NCBI GenBank assembly: GCA_903945175.1
Contig: CAJAUM010000041.1
Span: 1-33,951, forward strand
Length of the DNA stretch: 33,951 bases
Reading direction: 5' to 3'
Source of the DNA: an uncultured Bacteroidales bacterium
GTDB lineage: Bacteria; Bacteroidota; Bacteroidia; Bacteroidales; FEN-979
The position numbers were made by a program, and so were the translations under genes. Shown here one piece after another: positions 23,851-32,160 of the stretch; positions within the stretch are counted from its first letter, which is position 1, and each line of letters starts with the position of its first letter. A model generated the notes under the pieces. It searched no databases. It had not been told where the DNA came from and saw only the letters and a list, made by a program, of their open reading frames with translations.

Positions 23851-24417
23851 TTATCGCTGGAAATCGACCAGGTTATTTAAGGCAGCATAGAGAGTCAACC
23901 CGGGGATACTCTTGATTCCGAGTTTAAATGTGATATTTTTCCGATGGGTTATCACCGTATGGATGCTGATAAACAGTTGATCGGCAATTTGTTTATTGCT
24001 GAATCCCTGTGCAACCAACGTTAGGACTTCTATCTCCCGGTGCGAGAGCTGGTTGTCGGATTTAACGTCGGACACTCCGGAGATGTATTCCATTAGTTTT
24101 TGATTGATTGTATCCAGGTTGTCGTATACATAGAAAATATCGTCAAAGCATGAATCCAGTCTGTTGAAAAAACCTGCAGTTTCAACTCCGACAATGCAAT
24201 TTCCATTCTTCTTTATGACTTTGGCATGCTCTTTTATTTCATCCATAAACTGGGTTTCCACCAGGATCAGCATATCCTTCCAACTATTGAGCAACATATC
24301 TTCAGGAACAGCAACCATCACATCAGTAATCCCTATGTTTCTGGCTAACAGAATATTTTTAAATCCCTGTTGAATAATGGGTGAACTGTGTATAATAACT
24401 GAATTTCCAGTTTGCAT
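23851..24417 (-). CDS. LuxR/NarL-type transcriptional regulator with degenerate receiver
   Basis: A 188-residue protein. The C-terminal LuxR helix-turn-helix is complete: LSHREIEVLTLVAQGFSNKQ then QLFISIHTVITHRKNITFKLGI (about 124-168). The N-terminal ~110 residues have receiver size and layout (SVIIHSSPIIQQGFKNIL), but the acidic pocket is missing and the phospho-acceptor position reads ILVETQ, so classical phosphorylation is unlikely. The gene lies 9 nt after the hemerythrin gene in the same transcript, a pairing that suggests sensing of nitrosative or redox stress. Targets may include the nearby nar genes; this is inference. Confidence 0.82.
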   Translation of the reverse strand: MQTGNSVIIHSSPIIQQGFKNILLARNIGITDVMVAVPEDMLLNSWKDMLILVETQFMDEIKEHAKVIKKNGNCIVGVETAGFFNRLDSCFDDIFYVYDNLDTINQKLMEYISGVSDVKSDNQLSHREIEVLTLVAQGFSNKQIADQLFISIHTVITHRKNITFKLGIKSIPGLTLYAALNNLVDFQR

Positions 24418-24426
24418 TGGAACAGA

Positions 24427-25098
24427 TTAAGGGGTTTGCAATGCAATAAGTCTGGGAATCAAAATTTTATCCTCAAACCTTGCATGGTCCAGCTGTTCTT
24501 TCTCGAAATGGGATAAGGTGTGCAGTAAATCGTTAATCAGATTCATATCAATGTGCTCGGGAATATGCCTTATAATGATTGTCATGAGGTCGCTGAGCTC
24601 ATTTTCGACGTTCGTGTGTTGCCTGAAAAGTTTTTTAAGGTTCGAAACATGAGATTTCAATTTAGAATCAACCCTTTTCCTTACTAAAGGGAATACTTCC
24701 GTTTCTTCGTAATCGATATGTCTAATAAGTTTTTTGATGTATTGATTCAGATATTTTTCAACAACGATCAGCAATTTCTCATTGGGCATCAATTGTTTCA
24801 TCTGTTCTATTAATCCGGATAACCGGGGAATTGTTAGCTGCTTGTGAAATTCATGGGTTTTTGTAAGAAAATCAATAAGAGGACAGAGGTCCATATCTTC
24901 CGGTTTGGGAAAGTAATCGGCAGTAGTGAATGTGTTTAAGATTCCAAGTGTGAATTTTACATCCTGCCCGCAATGGATGCAAATTTCCCGGATGGTTTTT
25001 TCGCCGATATGTGTGTTCAAACCCAGTCGATGTGTAATCGGCAACAGATCGATGTTCATGCTGATTACATCTGATAATTTATCTCTTTCAGTTATCAT
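24427..25098 (-). CDS. Hemerythrin-domain protein, RIC/ScdA-like
   Basis: A 223-residue cytoplasmic protein. The N-terminus (1-60) resembles the ScdA_N/DUF542 helical domain (GEKTIREICIHCGQDVKFTL, with Cys40 and Cys43). A hemerythrin four-helix bundle follows with a full set of di-iron ligands: His82/His85 (THEFH), His127 and Glu131 (RHIDYEETEVFP), His161 (QHTNVENEL), His205 and Glu209 (DHARFEDKILIP). RIC proteins repair iron-sulphur clusters damaged by nitric oxide and oxidants. Its setting beside a respiratory nitrate reductase fits that role. It is the first gene of a two-gene unit with the LuxR-type regulator; a TTTG-N20-TAACTTTG promoter with an overlapping palindrome lies just upstream. 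Confidence 0.85.
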   Translation of the reverse strand: MITERDKLSDVISMNIDLLPITHRLGLNTHIGEKTIREICIHCGQDVKFTLGILNTFTTADYFPKPEDMDLCPLIDFLTKTHEFHKQLTIPRLSGLIEQMKQLMPNEKLLIVVEKYLNQYIKKLIRHIDYEETEVFPLVRKRVDSKLKSHVSNLKKLFRQHTNVENELSDLMTIIIRHIPEHIDMNLINDLLHTLSHFEKEQLDHARFEDKILIPRLIALQTP

Positions 25099-25145
25099 TT
25101 GGTCCCTGTTGGATTAAAGGATTGAAAATAAAACGGATAATGAAA

Positions 25146-25177
25146 CAAAGTTAAATATTTGTATTTGATAATTCAAA
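25146..25177 (-). promoter_or_regulatory. Promoter of the hemerythrin/LuxR unit with CRP/FNR-like palindrome
   Basis: On the minus strand TTTG (25177-25174), 20 nt and TAACTTTG (25153-25146) form a full Bacteroidota promoter. The -33 lies inside the perfect inverted repeat TTTGA-N4-TCAAA (25164-25177), similar in size to FNR-type sites (TTGAT-N4-ATCAA). A regulator bound there could repress or contact RNA polymerase. Confidence 0.55.
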
Positions 25178-25251
25178 GAGATAAATGACTACCCGGTATT
25201 AAGGTTTCTCGGGAAATACTCCTTTGAATTGGTTTGATACCCTGCGTTCAC

Positions 25252-25281
25252 CCTGGGAGTATCCTGGGAGAAGCCTGGGAG
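25252..25281. repeat. Three 11-bp tandem repeats
   Basis: CCTGGGAG occurs at 25252, 25263 and 25274, each followed by three variable bases, so the period is 11 bp. It lies in the 372-bp gap between the hemerythrin and mobA genes, where no gene is seen. Confidence 0.75.
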
Positions 25282-25338
25282 GATAGAACTCCTTGCCTAT
25301 ACACAGTTGCCGCACCAGTCACCCTTCAACCATTCTTT

Positions 25339-25366
25339 GTCACGCGTCACGTGTCACATGTCACGG
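25339..25366. repeat. Four 7-bp tandem repeats (GTCACNN)
   Basis: GTCAC starts at 25339, 25346, 25353 and 25360, with spacer dinucleotides GC, GT, AT and GG. The block lies just before copy 2 of the 64-bp dispersed repeat. Confidence 0.75.
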
Positions 25367-25374
25367 TTTCACTT

Positions 25375-25438
25375 CACGCAGAAAGTAACTCGTGTTTAAT
25401 ATCAGGTAGTTATGAGTTCGAGGTACAAATGGGGTACA
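25375..25438 (+). repeat. 64-bp dispersed repeat, copy 2
   Basis: Same orientation and about 94% identical to 19507-19570 (four differences). It ends about 30 nt before the mobA promoter. Confidence 0.8.
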
Positions 25439-25465
25439 AATAAAACCATTAACAACCCTCATTCA

Positions 25466-25494
25466 TTGAGTTGGGACGAATAAAATTATCTTTG
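25466..25494 (+). promoter_or_regulatory. Promoter of mobA
   Basis: TTG (25466-25468), an 18-nt spacer and TATCTTTG (25487-25494) make a full Bacteroidota promoter 25 nt before the ATG at 25519. Its position rules out translation from the in-frame TTG at 25471. Confidence 0.65.
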
Positions 25495-25518
25495 CTGCCA
25501 GGTTACTCAACCGTTCAG

Positions 25519-26124
25519 ATGGAAAACAAAAAGCTATATACGGGTATCATACTTGCCGGTGGAAAAGGTATTCGGCTTGGCACGGATAAAGGTTTGATCG
25601 AGTTGAATGGAAGGAAGCTGATCGAATATGCAATCGATATCCTTTCCCCGTTTTGCAATGAAATTATTATCAGTTCAAATAATCCGGACTACAGAATACT
25701 CCCCGCCCGAATTGTTCCAGACCTCGCTGCAGGTAATGGGCCGATGATGGGGATATACTCATCCCTCAAAGCTTCTCCGACAACTGCGAACCTCATTCTT
25801 GCCGTTGACAACATATTTGTCACCAGGGGATTCTTTCGGTACCTGTTATCTCTGAATTTGTCGGCATATCACGTTGCTGTACCGTATGTTCTGAACAAGT
25901 ATTTTGAACCTCTTGTGGGATATTATTCGACGAAATGCATTCCGGTGATGGAACAGATGATGCAGGAGCGCAATTATAAGCTTCCTGATCTTTTTTCAAT
26001 GATACTGGTCAATAAGCTTATGGTAGAAAGGGATTTCCCTGACTTTAAGCAGAACTATTTTCAAAGCCTGAATAACCCAGAGGATCTTGTAATGTTGAAG
26101 GGATTGCATCCCGGTCGTCCCTGA
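25519..26124 (+). CDS. mobA: Molybdenum cofactor guanylyltransferase
   Basis: A 201-residue nucleotidyltransferase that joins GMP to molybdopterin, giving the bis-MGD cofactor used by NarG. The nucleotide-binding start TGIILAGGKGIRLGTDKGLIEL (LAGGxxxRxGxDK) is typical, followed by NEIIISSNNPDY, VPDLAAGNGPMMGIYSSLKA and a metal-site region at LILAVDNIFV, where family members usually have an Asp-x-Pro; here Pro is replaced. ATG 25519 is chosen over an open frame back to TTG 25471 because the promoter lies between. Its 3' end overlaps the convergent MobB-like gene by 80 nt. Confidence 0.85.
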   Translation: MENKKLYTGIILAGGKGIRLGTDKGLIELNGRKLIEYAIDILSPFCNEIIISSNNPDYRILPARIVPDLAAGNGPMMGIYSSLKASPTTANLILAVDNIFVTRGFFRYLLSLNLSAYHVAVPYVLNKYFEPLVGYYSTKCIPVMEQMMQERNYKLPDLFSMILVNKLMVERDFPDFKQNYFQSLNNPEDLVMLKGLHPGRP

Positions 26125-26662
26125 GCAGTTTCCACCGGTGATTTGCAATCTCAAGTAATAATGATGGATCTAAAATCTCGGGACTTGAGGAATAAACGAT
26201 GCGGTCACATATGTTGCGAATGGCCTCCTTTCCTGTTACTACTGTATCATTCTCATGTTGAACAAAAAACATTACAGCCGGTTTTATTAACCTGCCAAGT
26301 CCGCCGGATTCACAGACAATCATTGATTTTTCACTGCATAATCCATAAATGAATCGGAAAGCTTCCAGTAATTCCTGATCATGGGCTTCAATATAGAAAA
26401 CCTTCATTGCACCTGCTTCAATGAACCTGCCACTATCTTTAGAAGATATTCCCTTTTCTTCCCATATGCTATAGGCTCCTGAACGATGGATCAAATTTTT
26501 CGAGCCGGGATCTCCATGATTGTGAGCTGAAATCTTTATGGCAACCAGATCATGATTCTTTTTCCACAAGCTGATTATATTGCAGGCAAGCATTGTCTTG
26601 CCCCGCTCTCTGCCAGATCCTGTGATCAACAGTACATTTGGAAAAACATTATTACTGAGCAT
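26045..26662 (-). CDS. MobB-like P-loop protein (molybdopterin-guanine dinucleotide biosynthesis)
   Basis: A 205-residue protein with an N-terminal P-loop LLITGSGRERGKTMLA (about 11-26), close to the G-x4-GKT form of MobB/MinD-related GTPases. It then has VAIKISAHNHGDPGSKN, an AGAMKVFYIEA strand-loop as in MobB, and ESGGLGRLIKPAVMFFV where MobB has a conserved 'EG...KI' strand. MobB binds GTP and assists MobA. The pairing with mobA (opposite strand, 80-nt tail overlap) and the nitrate reductase nearby support a Mo-cofactor role, but divergence is high and another P-loop function is possible. The TauE/SafE gene lies 22 nt upstream, so both share a transcript. Confidence 0.6.
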   Translation of the reverse strand: MLSNNVFPNVLLITGSGRERGKTMLACNIISLWKKNHDLVAIKISAHNHGDPGSKNLIHRSGAYSIWEEKGISSKDSGRFIEAGAMKVFYIEAHDQELLEAFRFIYGLCSEKSMIVCESGGLGRLIKPAVMFFVQHENDTVVTGKEAIRNICDRIVYSSSPEILDPSLLLEIANHRWKLLRDDRDAIPSTLQDPLGYSGFENSSA

Positions 26663-26684
26663 GAAGTATTGGGGTCCATATTTA

Positions 26685-27413
26685 TTAATTGCTTATAAGT
26701 TTGATGCTAGCGAGCAGTAGAACACCGGCCAAAAAATATTTGAGCGTAGAGACGGGAAGGTGCCGGCTTCCGATATGGGAGCCTACAAGTCCTCCAGCCA
26801 CCGCCACCAGGACAAACAGGATTATCTCAGTCGATACCTTAAACCCGGAAATAGTCAACCCGATGAGACCGGACATGGAATTGACAACAATAAAAGCAGC
26901 AGACAAAAAAGCAGTTTCTTTAATAGTGGCCCATCGCATTATAATCAAAATCGGAGATAGAATGATCCCTCCACCAATTCCAATCATCCCTGAGAAAAAA
27001 CCAATTGTGGCACCTGTCAAAAATGCAGCTGGAAAAGAAACCCTGCGGATGCTGTATTCATTATCCCTGAGCGTAAGCAGCATCCGGAAAATTCCGATAA
27101 TTAGTACCACCCCCAGTAAAACTTTATACAAACCAACATCAGCCGTGATCATTGCGCCAATAAAAGCTGAAGGGACTGAACCCAGGATGAAGGGATACAA
27201 TTTCCGGATATTGAATTTCCCTGCTCCATAATAACTGATAAATGCGATTCCTGCAACCATGGTATTTAGGATGAGTGCTGAAGCCCTCATTTCGGCAGGA
27301 GCAAATCCAAAAAGTGTCATCAATGCAAGGTATCCGCTGGCCCCGCCATGGCCGACCGATGAATAGAAAAATGCTACCAGGCCAATGGCACCTAAAAATA
27401 AAAATTCATTCAT
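26685..27413 (-). CDS. TauE/SafE-family membrane permease
   Basis: A 242-residue polytopic protein with about eight hydrophobic segments. The N-terminal motif FFYSSVGHGGASGYLALMTL and the repeated second-half motif FFSGMIGIGGGIILSPILI are the two glycine-rich signatures of the sulfite exporter TauE/SafE family. Members export sulfite or sulfoacetate or move related anions. A clear Shine-Dalgarno AAAGGAG precedes the ATG, unusual for this window. It is followed after 22 nt by the MobB-like gene. A link to oxyanion metabolism (sulphur, molybdate or nitrate by-products) is plausible; substrate unknown. Confidence 0.88.
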   Translation of the reverse strand: MNEFLFLGAIGLVAFFYSSVGHGGASGYLALMTLFGFAPAEMRASALILNTMVAGIAFISYYGAGKFNIRKLYPFILGSVPSAFIGAMITADVGLYKVLLGVVLIIGIFRMLLTLRDNEYSIRRVSFPAAFLTGATIGFFSGMIGIGGGIILSPILIIMRWATIKETAFLSAAFIVVNSMSGLIGLTISGFKVSTEIILFVLVAVAGGLVGSHIGSRHLPVSTLKYFLAGVLLLASIKLISN

Positions 27414-27602
27414 TTAAGGTCTCCTTTCCAATTCAGACTCGTTTGTCCTCGGGAGGCAAGGCTGTTTCCGGCCAAACCCATCGGCTTCATTTTCATGAGA
27501 AATCCTTTAGAAAATGAGGCTCGGAGCAGAATTTATAATGCGTTAAATTAAAAAAAGTTTTAACAGGTTATTTAAAATCAAAATAAATAATCAAATACCT
27601 AA

Positions 27603-27642
27603 TTGCTGAATTGCAAATTTAGGAAAAAATATTTTATGTTTG
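27603..27642 (+). promoter_or_regulatory. nar operon promoter with overlapping inverted repeat
   Basis: TTG (27611-27613), 21 nt and TATGTTTG (27635-27642) form the promoter, 33 nt before the cytochrome start. TTGC-N6-GCAA (27603-27616), a 14-bp inverted repeat, overlaps the -33. Its size and place parallel the palindrome at 25164-25177. The rest of 27414-27602 has no recognisable gene. Confidence 0.55.
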
Positions 27643-27674
27643 CAATCACTAACTTGGTTTAAAATCCGCAAGAT

Positions 27675-28505
27675 ATGGTTTTTATGCAAAGGGTTTCTAT
27701 GACGATAGTTTTCTGTTTGGTTACTTTTTATGCATCGTCTCAGGATGGTGCTGATCTGTTTAAACGAACCTGTTCTCCCTGCCATTCCATTGGGGGAGGG
27801 CGGTTGGTTGGTCCAGACCTGGCAGGGGTTACCAAAAAAGCAGATAAGGTTTGGCTGACGAAGTTTATAAAGAATTCGGCTGATCTGATTAAAAGTGGTG
27901 ATCCTGCCGCAGTCGCTATTGGGAAGGAATACAATAATCTGCTGATGCCACCCTTTATTGGAAGTGAAAATGAAGTGTCCGCGATTATCAACTTCATCGA
28001 TTCTAAAGGAGGTTCGGCACAATCTGCTGCGGCTGACACATTCTTAAATGCAGCTTCTGTTGAAAATGTCATGCGTGGCAAAGCACTTTTTTCAGGAAAT
28101 CTGCCTCTTAAAAATGCTGGTTCTTCCTGCATCACCTGTCATTCGGTTCACGATGTTGCCGGGATCGGCGGAAGTCTGGCAAAAAGTCTGAATCTGTCGT
28201 ACTTCATATTAAAAGGACAAGGTATAAAAGCCATATTGCAGTCACTTCCTTTTCCAGCCATGACCAACACCTATGCAACACATCCGCTGAATGACCAGGA
28301 AATATACGACCTCGCCGCTTATCTGAAAAACATTTCTCAAACAATGGTAAAAGGCCAGGCAACCCGGTCAACATTCCATTTCCTGTTATTAGGAATCGGG
28401 GGCTGGTGCCTGTTCATGTTATTACTGTTTGGACTATGGCGATTGAGAAAACGTTTAAGTGTGAATCACGCAATATTTGCACGTCAGATGGCGACCGAAA
28501 AATAA
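27675..28505 (+). CDS. Membrane-anchored diheme cytochrome c of the nitrate reductase operon
   Basis: A 276-residue exported protein. Signal peptide about 1-22 (in-frame ATG also at 27684). Two cytochrome c domains: CSPCH at 33-37, with possible Met ligand in LLMPPF, and CITCH at about 152-156, with Met in FPAMTNTY. A C-terminal transmembrane helix (about 235-257, FLLLGIGGWCLFMLLLFGLW) with basic flank anchors it facing the periplasm. It lies 24 nt before narG. Position and diheme design recall the NarC cytochrome encoded before narG in Thermus and other lineages, where it helps carry electrons between the quinol-oxidising subunit and other carriers. Precise electron path here is inferred. 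Confidence 0.85.
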   Translation: MVFMQRVSMTIVFCLVTFYASSQDGADLFKRTCSPCHSIGGGRLVGPDLAGVTKKADKVWLTKFIKNSADLIKSGDPAAVAIGKEYNNLLMPPFIGSENEVSAIINFIDSKGGSAQSAAADTFLNAASVENVMRGKALFSGNLPLKNAGSSCITCHSVHDVAGIGGSLAKSLNLSYFILKGQGIKAILQSLPFPAMTNTYATHPLNDQEIYDLAAYLKNISQTMVKGQATRSTFHFLLLGIGGWCLFMLLLFGLWRLRKRLSVNHAIFARQMATEK

Positions 28506-28529
28506 TGTATTCAACCCAATATCATACCG

Positions 28530-31500
28530 ATGAGCTGGATTACCGATCTTATATCTCCGAAAACCCGCAAGTGGGAGGAGTTTTACAGGAACCGTTTTGC
28601 ACATGACAAAGTAGTAAGAAGCACCCATGGGGTTAATTGTACCGGAGGATGCAGCTGGAATGTGCATGTGAAAAACGGCATTGTTGTATGGGAAACTCAG
28701 GCGGTTGATTATCCTTTACTTGAAAGTAGTTTGCCTCCCTATGAGCCTCGCGGATGCCAGCGTGGGATATCATTTTCATGGTATTTGTATTCTCCTTTGC
28801 GGGTAAAATATCCACTTGTCAGGGGCAAACTGATCGACCTGTTCCGGGAGGAAAAAGCAAAGACTGACGATGCATTCAAAGCGTGGGAGAACATCCAGTC
28901 AGACCCTGCAAAGCGTAAGGCTTATCAAGAGGCACGGGGAAAAGGCGGATTCCGCAGAATTCACTGGGATGAAGCCCTGGAGATGATCGGCGCTGCCAAC
29001 ATTTTCACCACAAAGAAATATGGTCCCGACCGGATCGTTGGATTTTCGCCGATCCCGGCCATGTCAATGATCAGTTATGCCGCCGGTTCCCGCTTCCTGC
29101 AACTGATGGGAGGGGTGAACCTGAGCTTTTATGACTGGTATTGCGACCTGCCAAATGCATTTCCCGAGGTGTGGGGCGAGCAGACCGATGTGGCCGAAAG
29201 TGCCGACTGGTACAATGCCAAGTTCATTGCCTGCATGGGGTCAAACCTTGGAATGACCCGAACGCCGGACGTTCATTTCTTTTCGGAATCACGGCATAAC
29301 GGTACTAAAACGGTCGTTTTTTCGCCTGATTTCAACATGGTTGCCAAATATTCTGATCAATGGATCGCTATCAATGCCGGGCAGGACGGTGCATTCTGGA
29401 TGGCGGTGACCCATGTATTGCTGAAGGAATACCATGTGGATAAGCAGGTTCCTTTTTTCATTGATTACATTAAGCGATACACAGATTCACCTTACCTGGT
29501 TGAACTGGAAGAAACTGACGGCAAACTGGTCCCCGGGCGACTGTTGCGGGCCGGTTCGGTCGATAAGTTCAAAGATGTTGAAAATGGGGAATGGAAATTC
29601 CTCAATTTAGATGAGGCCAACGGCAACCTGGTTTGTCCGGGCGGAAGTATGGGTCATCGCTGGGGAACTGCCGACGGCAAATGGAACATGAAATCCGAGG
29701 ATGCGGAAACAGGCGATGCGTATAATCCCTTGCTGAGCATGATCAGTCACAGGGATAACATTGCCATGGTGGAATTCACCGATTTTGCTTTCAACTTGCA
29801 GAATGAACGCGGAGTACCTGTAAAATATATCGAAACAGTTCCTGGTAAAAGGGCCGTGGTGACAACAGTGTATGACCTGTTGATGGCCCAGTTTGGAATT
29901 GACCGTGGTCTTGGTGGTCATTATCCGCATGATTACGATGATGACAAAGGAGCTTTTACACCTGCATGGCAGGAAATATTTACCGGCATCGGCCGCAACA
30001 CAGTATTGCAGTTTGCCCGTGAATGGGGCAGAACAGCTGAAGCAACCAATGGAAAGTGTATGATCATCATTGGGGCCGGAGTCAATCACTGGTATCATCA
30101 GAACCTGATTTACCGTGCCGGGATTACTGCCCTGCTGATGACCGGTTGTGTCGGGCGTAACGGTGGCGGTATTAACCATTATGTCGGCCAGGAAAAACTG
30201 GCGCCGGTAGACTCCTGGAGTTCGATCATGTCGGCCCGCGACTGGAACCCAACGGCACGGTTGCAGCAGGCCCCGATCTGGCATTACATGAACTCCGACC
30301 AGTACCGGTACGACGGAAATCAATCCCAGTACAATGCATCCCTCAAAAATGATCTTACCGAACAGCACACGGCTGATTTAATCGTGAAATCGGTCCGAAA
30401 TGGCTGGATGCCCTATTACCCACAGTATGACCGCAATAATTTCGAGATCGTGGAAGCTGCAGTTGCTTCCGGGGCAAAATCCGATGATGATATAAAAGCC
30501 TGGATCATCGAAAAACTGAAAAACAAAGAACTTGCCTATTCCGTGACCGATCCCGATGCCGAAATTAATTTTCCGCGTGTTTGGTTCATCTGGCGTGGCA
30601 ATGCCATCATGTCGAGTGCGAAGGGCCATGAGTATTTTCTGAAACATTACCTGGGAACACACCACAATTCCATTGCCGAAGAGGTGGCCAAAGGACAGTT
30701 GAATGAAGTCAACTGGATGGAAAATGCACCTACCGGCAAAATGGACCTGATCGTGGATCTCAATTTCAGGATGGATACCAGTGCGCTTTATTCAGATATC
30801 GTATTGCCATCTGCCTCCTGGTATGAAAAAGCCGACCTGAACAGTACCGACATGCACTCCTTTATCCATCCCCTGTCTGCAGCCATTCCGCCGGTATGGG
30901 AATCCCGCAGTGACTGGGCTATCTTCAGGTCTATTGCAAAAATCACCAGCGAGATCGCCACTGTTCACCTCAACAAGCCGCTGATGGATATCGTAAACAC
31001 CCCATTGGCGCATGATTCATCTGCTGAAATCTCGCAACCTCATATTAAAGACTGGGCGAAAGGTGAATGTGATGCAATTCCCGGAAAGACCATGCACAAC
31101 ATGGTGATGGTAGAACGCGATTATACCAAACTGTATGACAAGTTCTGCAGCCTGGGACCCAACATGAAAACCGGTCCGATCGGGGCGCATGGCAATTCAT
31201 TTGTTGCCGGCGATGTTTACGATATGCTGGCGGCCGATAAAGACCATCTTCATCTCACCGGCGAAAGCTTCTATCCATCTCTGGAGCAGGACGAAGAGGC
31301 TATCAATGCCATTCTTCGAATGTCATCACTTACGAATGGTGAACTGAGTTTTAGAGCCTATCAGAATGCTGAAAAGAAAACCGGTTTGAAACTGACCGAC
31401 CTGGCCGAAGGCAGCCGTGATGTGCGGATTACTTACGCCGATTTGCAGGCTCAGCCGCGACGTTACAACAATTCGCCGATATGGTCAGGGTTGCTGGACA

Positions 31501-32147
31501 AAGGTCGCGCGTATGCTGCCTATACTTATAATGTGGAACGTTTAGTCCCATGGCGAACCCTCACGGGAAGGCAGCATCTGTACCTGGATCATGAAGGATA
31601 TATTAAATTCGGGGAGAATCTGCCTACTTATAAGCCATCGCCTAAACCGGAAGTATATGGTGAATTGCGTAAAACCCTGGTTGGTAAAGATGCCATGGTG
31701 CTCAATTATCTCACTCCGCATGGCAAATGGCATATTCATTCAACCTACGGTGATAACCTTCGGATGCTTACCCTGGGCAGGGGAATGGTTCCGGTTTGGC
31801 TGAGCGAAGCGGATGCTGCAGAACTCGGTATAAAGGATAACGATTGGGTCGAGATCTACAACGATAACGGAGTTTACAGCGCAAGGGCATGCGTTAGCGC
31901 TCGCATTCCAAGGGGGCTGTGCTTTGTATATCATTCACCCGAGCGAACATATTCTAAGCCAAAATCACAGGTCAGGGGAAACCGTCGTTCCGGCGGGCAC
32001 AACAGCCTCACCCGTGTTCATCTGAAACCAAATAATCTTGTCGGTGGATATGGACAATTCACTTACCATTTCAATTATTGGGGACCGGTAGGGGTGAACC
32101 GCGATACGTTTGTTGTGATCAGAAAAATGGACAAGGTAGTTTTTTAA
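28530..32147 (+). CDS. narG: Respiratory nitrate reductase, alpha subunit
   Basis: A 1205-residue molybdoenzyme that reduces nitrate to nitrite. The N-terminal [4Fe-4S] site (FS0) has His33, Cys37, Cys41 and Cys76 ([20 protein letters not shown]), the His-Cys3 set typical of NarG. The Mo-site stretch [20 protein letters not shown] (about 200-219) includes the Asp that coordinates Mo. The C-terminal bis-MGD-binding domain is present ([36 protein letters not shown]). No twin-arginine signal is seen, so the catalytic site faces the cytoplasm as in the enterobacterial enzyme; length is close to the 1240 residues of E. coli NarG. narH follows after 13 nt. Membrane-bound Nar is uncommon in Bacteroidota, which more often have periplasmic Nap. 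Confidence 0.97.
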   Translation: MSWITDLISPKTRKWEEFYRNRFAHDKVVRSTHGVNCTGGCSWNVHVKNGIVVWETQAVDYPLLESSLPPYEPRGCQRGISFSWYLYSPLRVKYPLVRGKLIDLFREEKAKTDDAFKAWENIQSDPAKRKAYQEARGKGGFRRIHWDEALEMIGAANIFTTKKYGPDRIVGFSPIPAMSMISYAAGSRFLQLMGGVNLSFYDWYCDLPNAFPEVWGEQTDVAESADWYNAKFIACMGSNLGMTRTPDVHFFSESRHNGTKTVVFSPDFNMVAKYSDQWIAINAGQDGAFWMAVTHVLLKEYHVDKQVPFFIDYIKRYTDSPYLVELEETDGKLVPGRLLRAGSVDKFKDVENGEWKFLNLDEANGNLVCPGGSMGHRWGTADGKWNMKSEDAETGDAYNPLLSMISHRDNIAMVEFTDFAFNLQNERGVPVKYIETVPGKRAVVTTVYDLLMAQFGIDRGLGGHYPHDYDDDKGAFTPAWQEIFTGIGRNTVLQFAREWGRTAEATNGKCMIIIGAGVNHWYHQNLIYRAGITALLMTGCVGRNGGGINHYVGQEKLAPVDSWSSIMSARDWNPTARLQQAPIWHYMNSDQYRYDGNQSQYNASLKNDLTEQHTADLIVKSVRNGWMPYYPQYDRNNFEIVEAAVASGAKSDDDIKAWIIEKLKNKELAYSVTDPDAEINFPRVWFIWRGNAIMSSAKGHEYFLKHYLGTHHNSIAEEVAKGQLNEVNWMENAPTGKMDLIVDLNFRMDTSALYSDIVLPSASWYEKADLNSTDMHSFIHPLSAAIPPVWESRSDWAIFRSIAKITSEIATVHLNKPLMDIVNTPLAHDSSAEISQPHIKDWAKGECDAIPGKTMHNMVMVERDYTKLYDKFCSLGPNMKTGPIGAHGNSFVAGDVYDMLAADKDHLHLTGESFYPSLEQDEEAINAILRMSSLTNGELSFRAYQNAEKKTGLKLTDLAEGSRDVRITYADLQAQPRRYNNSPIWSGLLDKGRAYAAYTYNVERLVPWRTLTGRQHLYLDHEGYIKFGENLPTYKPSPKPEVYGELRKTLVGKDAMVLNYLTPHGKWHIHSTYGDNLRMLTLGRGMVPVWLSEADAAELGIKDNDWVEIYNDNGVYSARACVSARIPRGLCFVYHSPERTYSKPKSQVRGNRRSGGHNSLTRVHLKPNNLVGGYGQFTYHFNYWGPVGVNRDTFVVIRKMDKVVF

Positions 32148-32160
32148 AAAAAGTTAAATT

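Noticed and set aside
25471-25518. TTG-started 16-residue extension of mobA
   Set aside because: The extension contains the -7 element TATCTTTG; the ATG at 25519 aligns with the family start.
26689-27231. 180-codon plus-strand open frame
   Set aside because: It lies antisense to the TauE/SafE gene, which has clear family motifs; the plus frame is proline-rich with no domain.
27410-27496. 28-codon minus-strand frame starting MKMKPMGLAG whose stop overlaps the TauE/SafE start codon
   Set aside because: Coupling geometry is suggestive, but there is no start signal or recognisable peptide, so it is not listed as a gene.
28530-28650. Lack of a twin-arginine signal in NarG
   Set aside because: Expected for the cytoplasm-facing Nar type; it is not a truncation.
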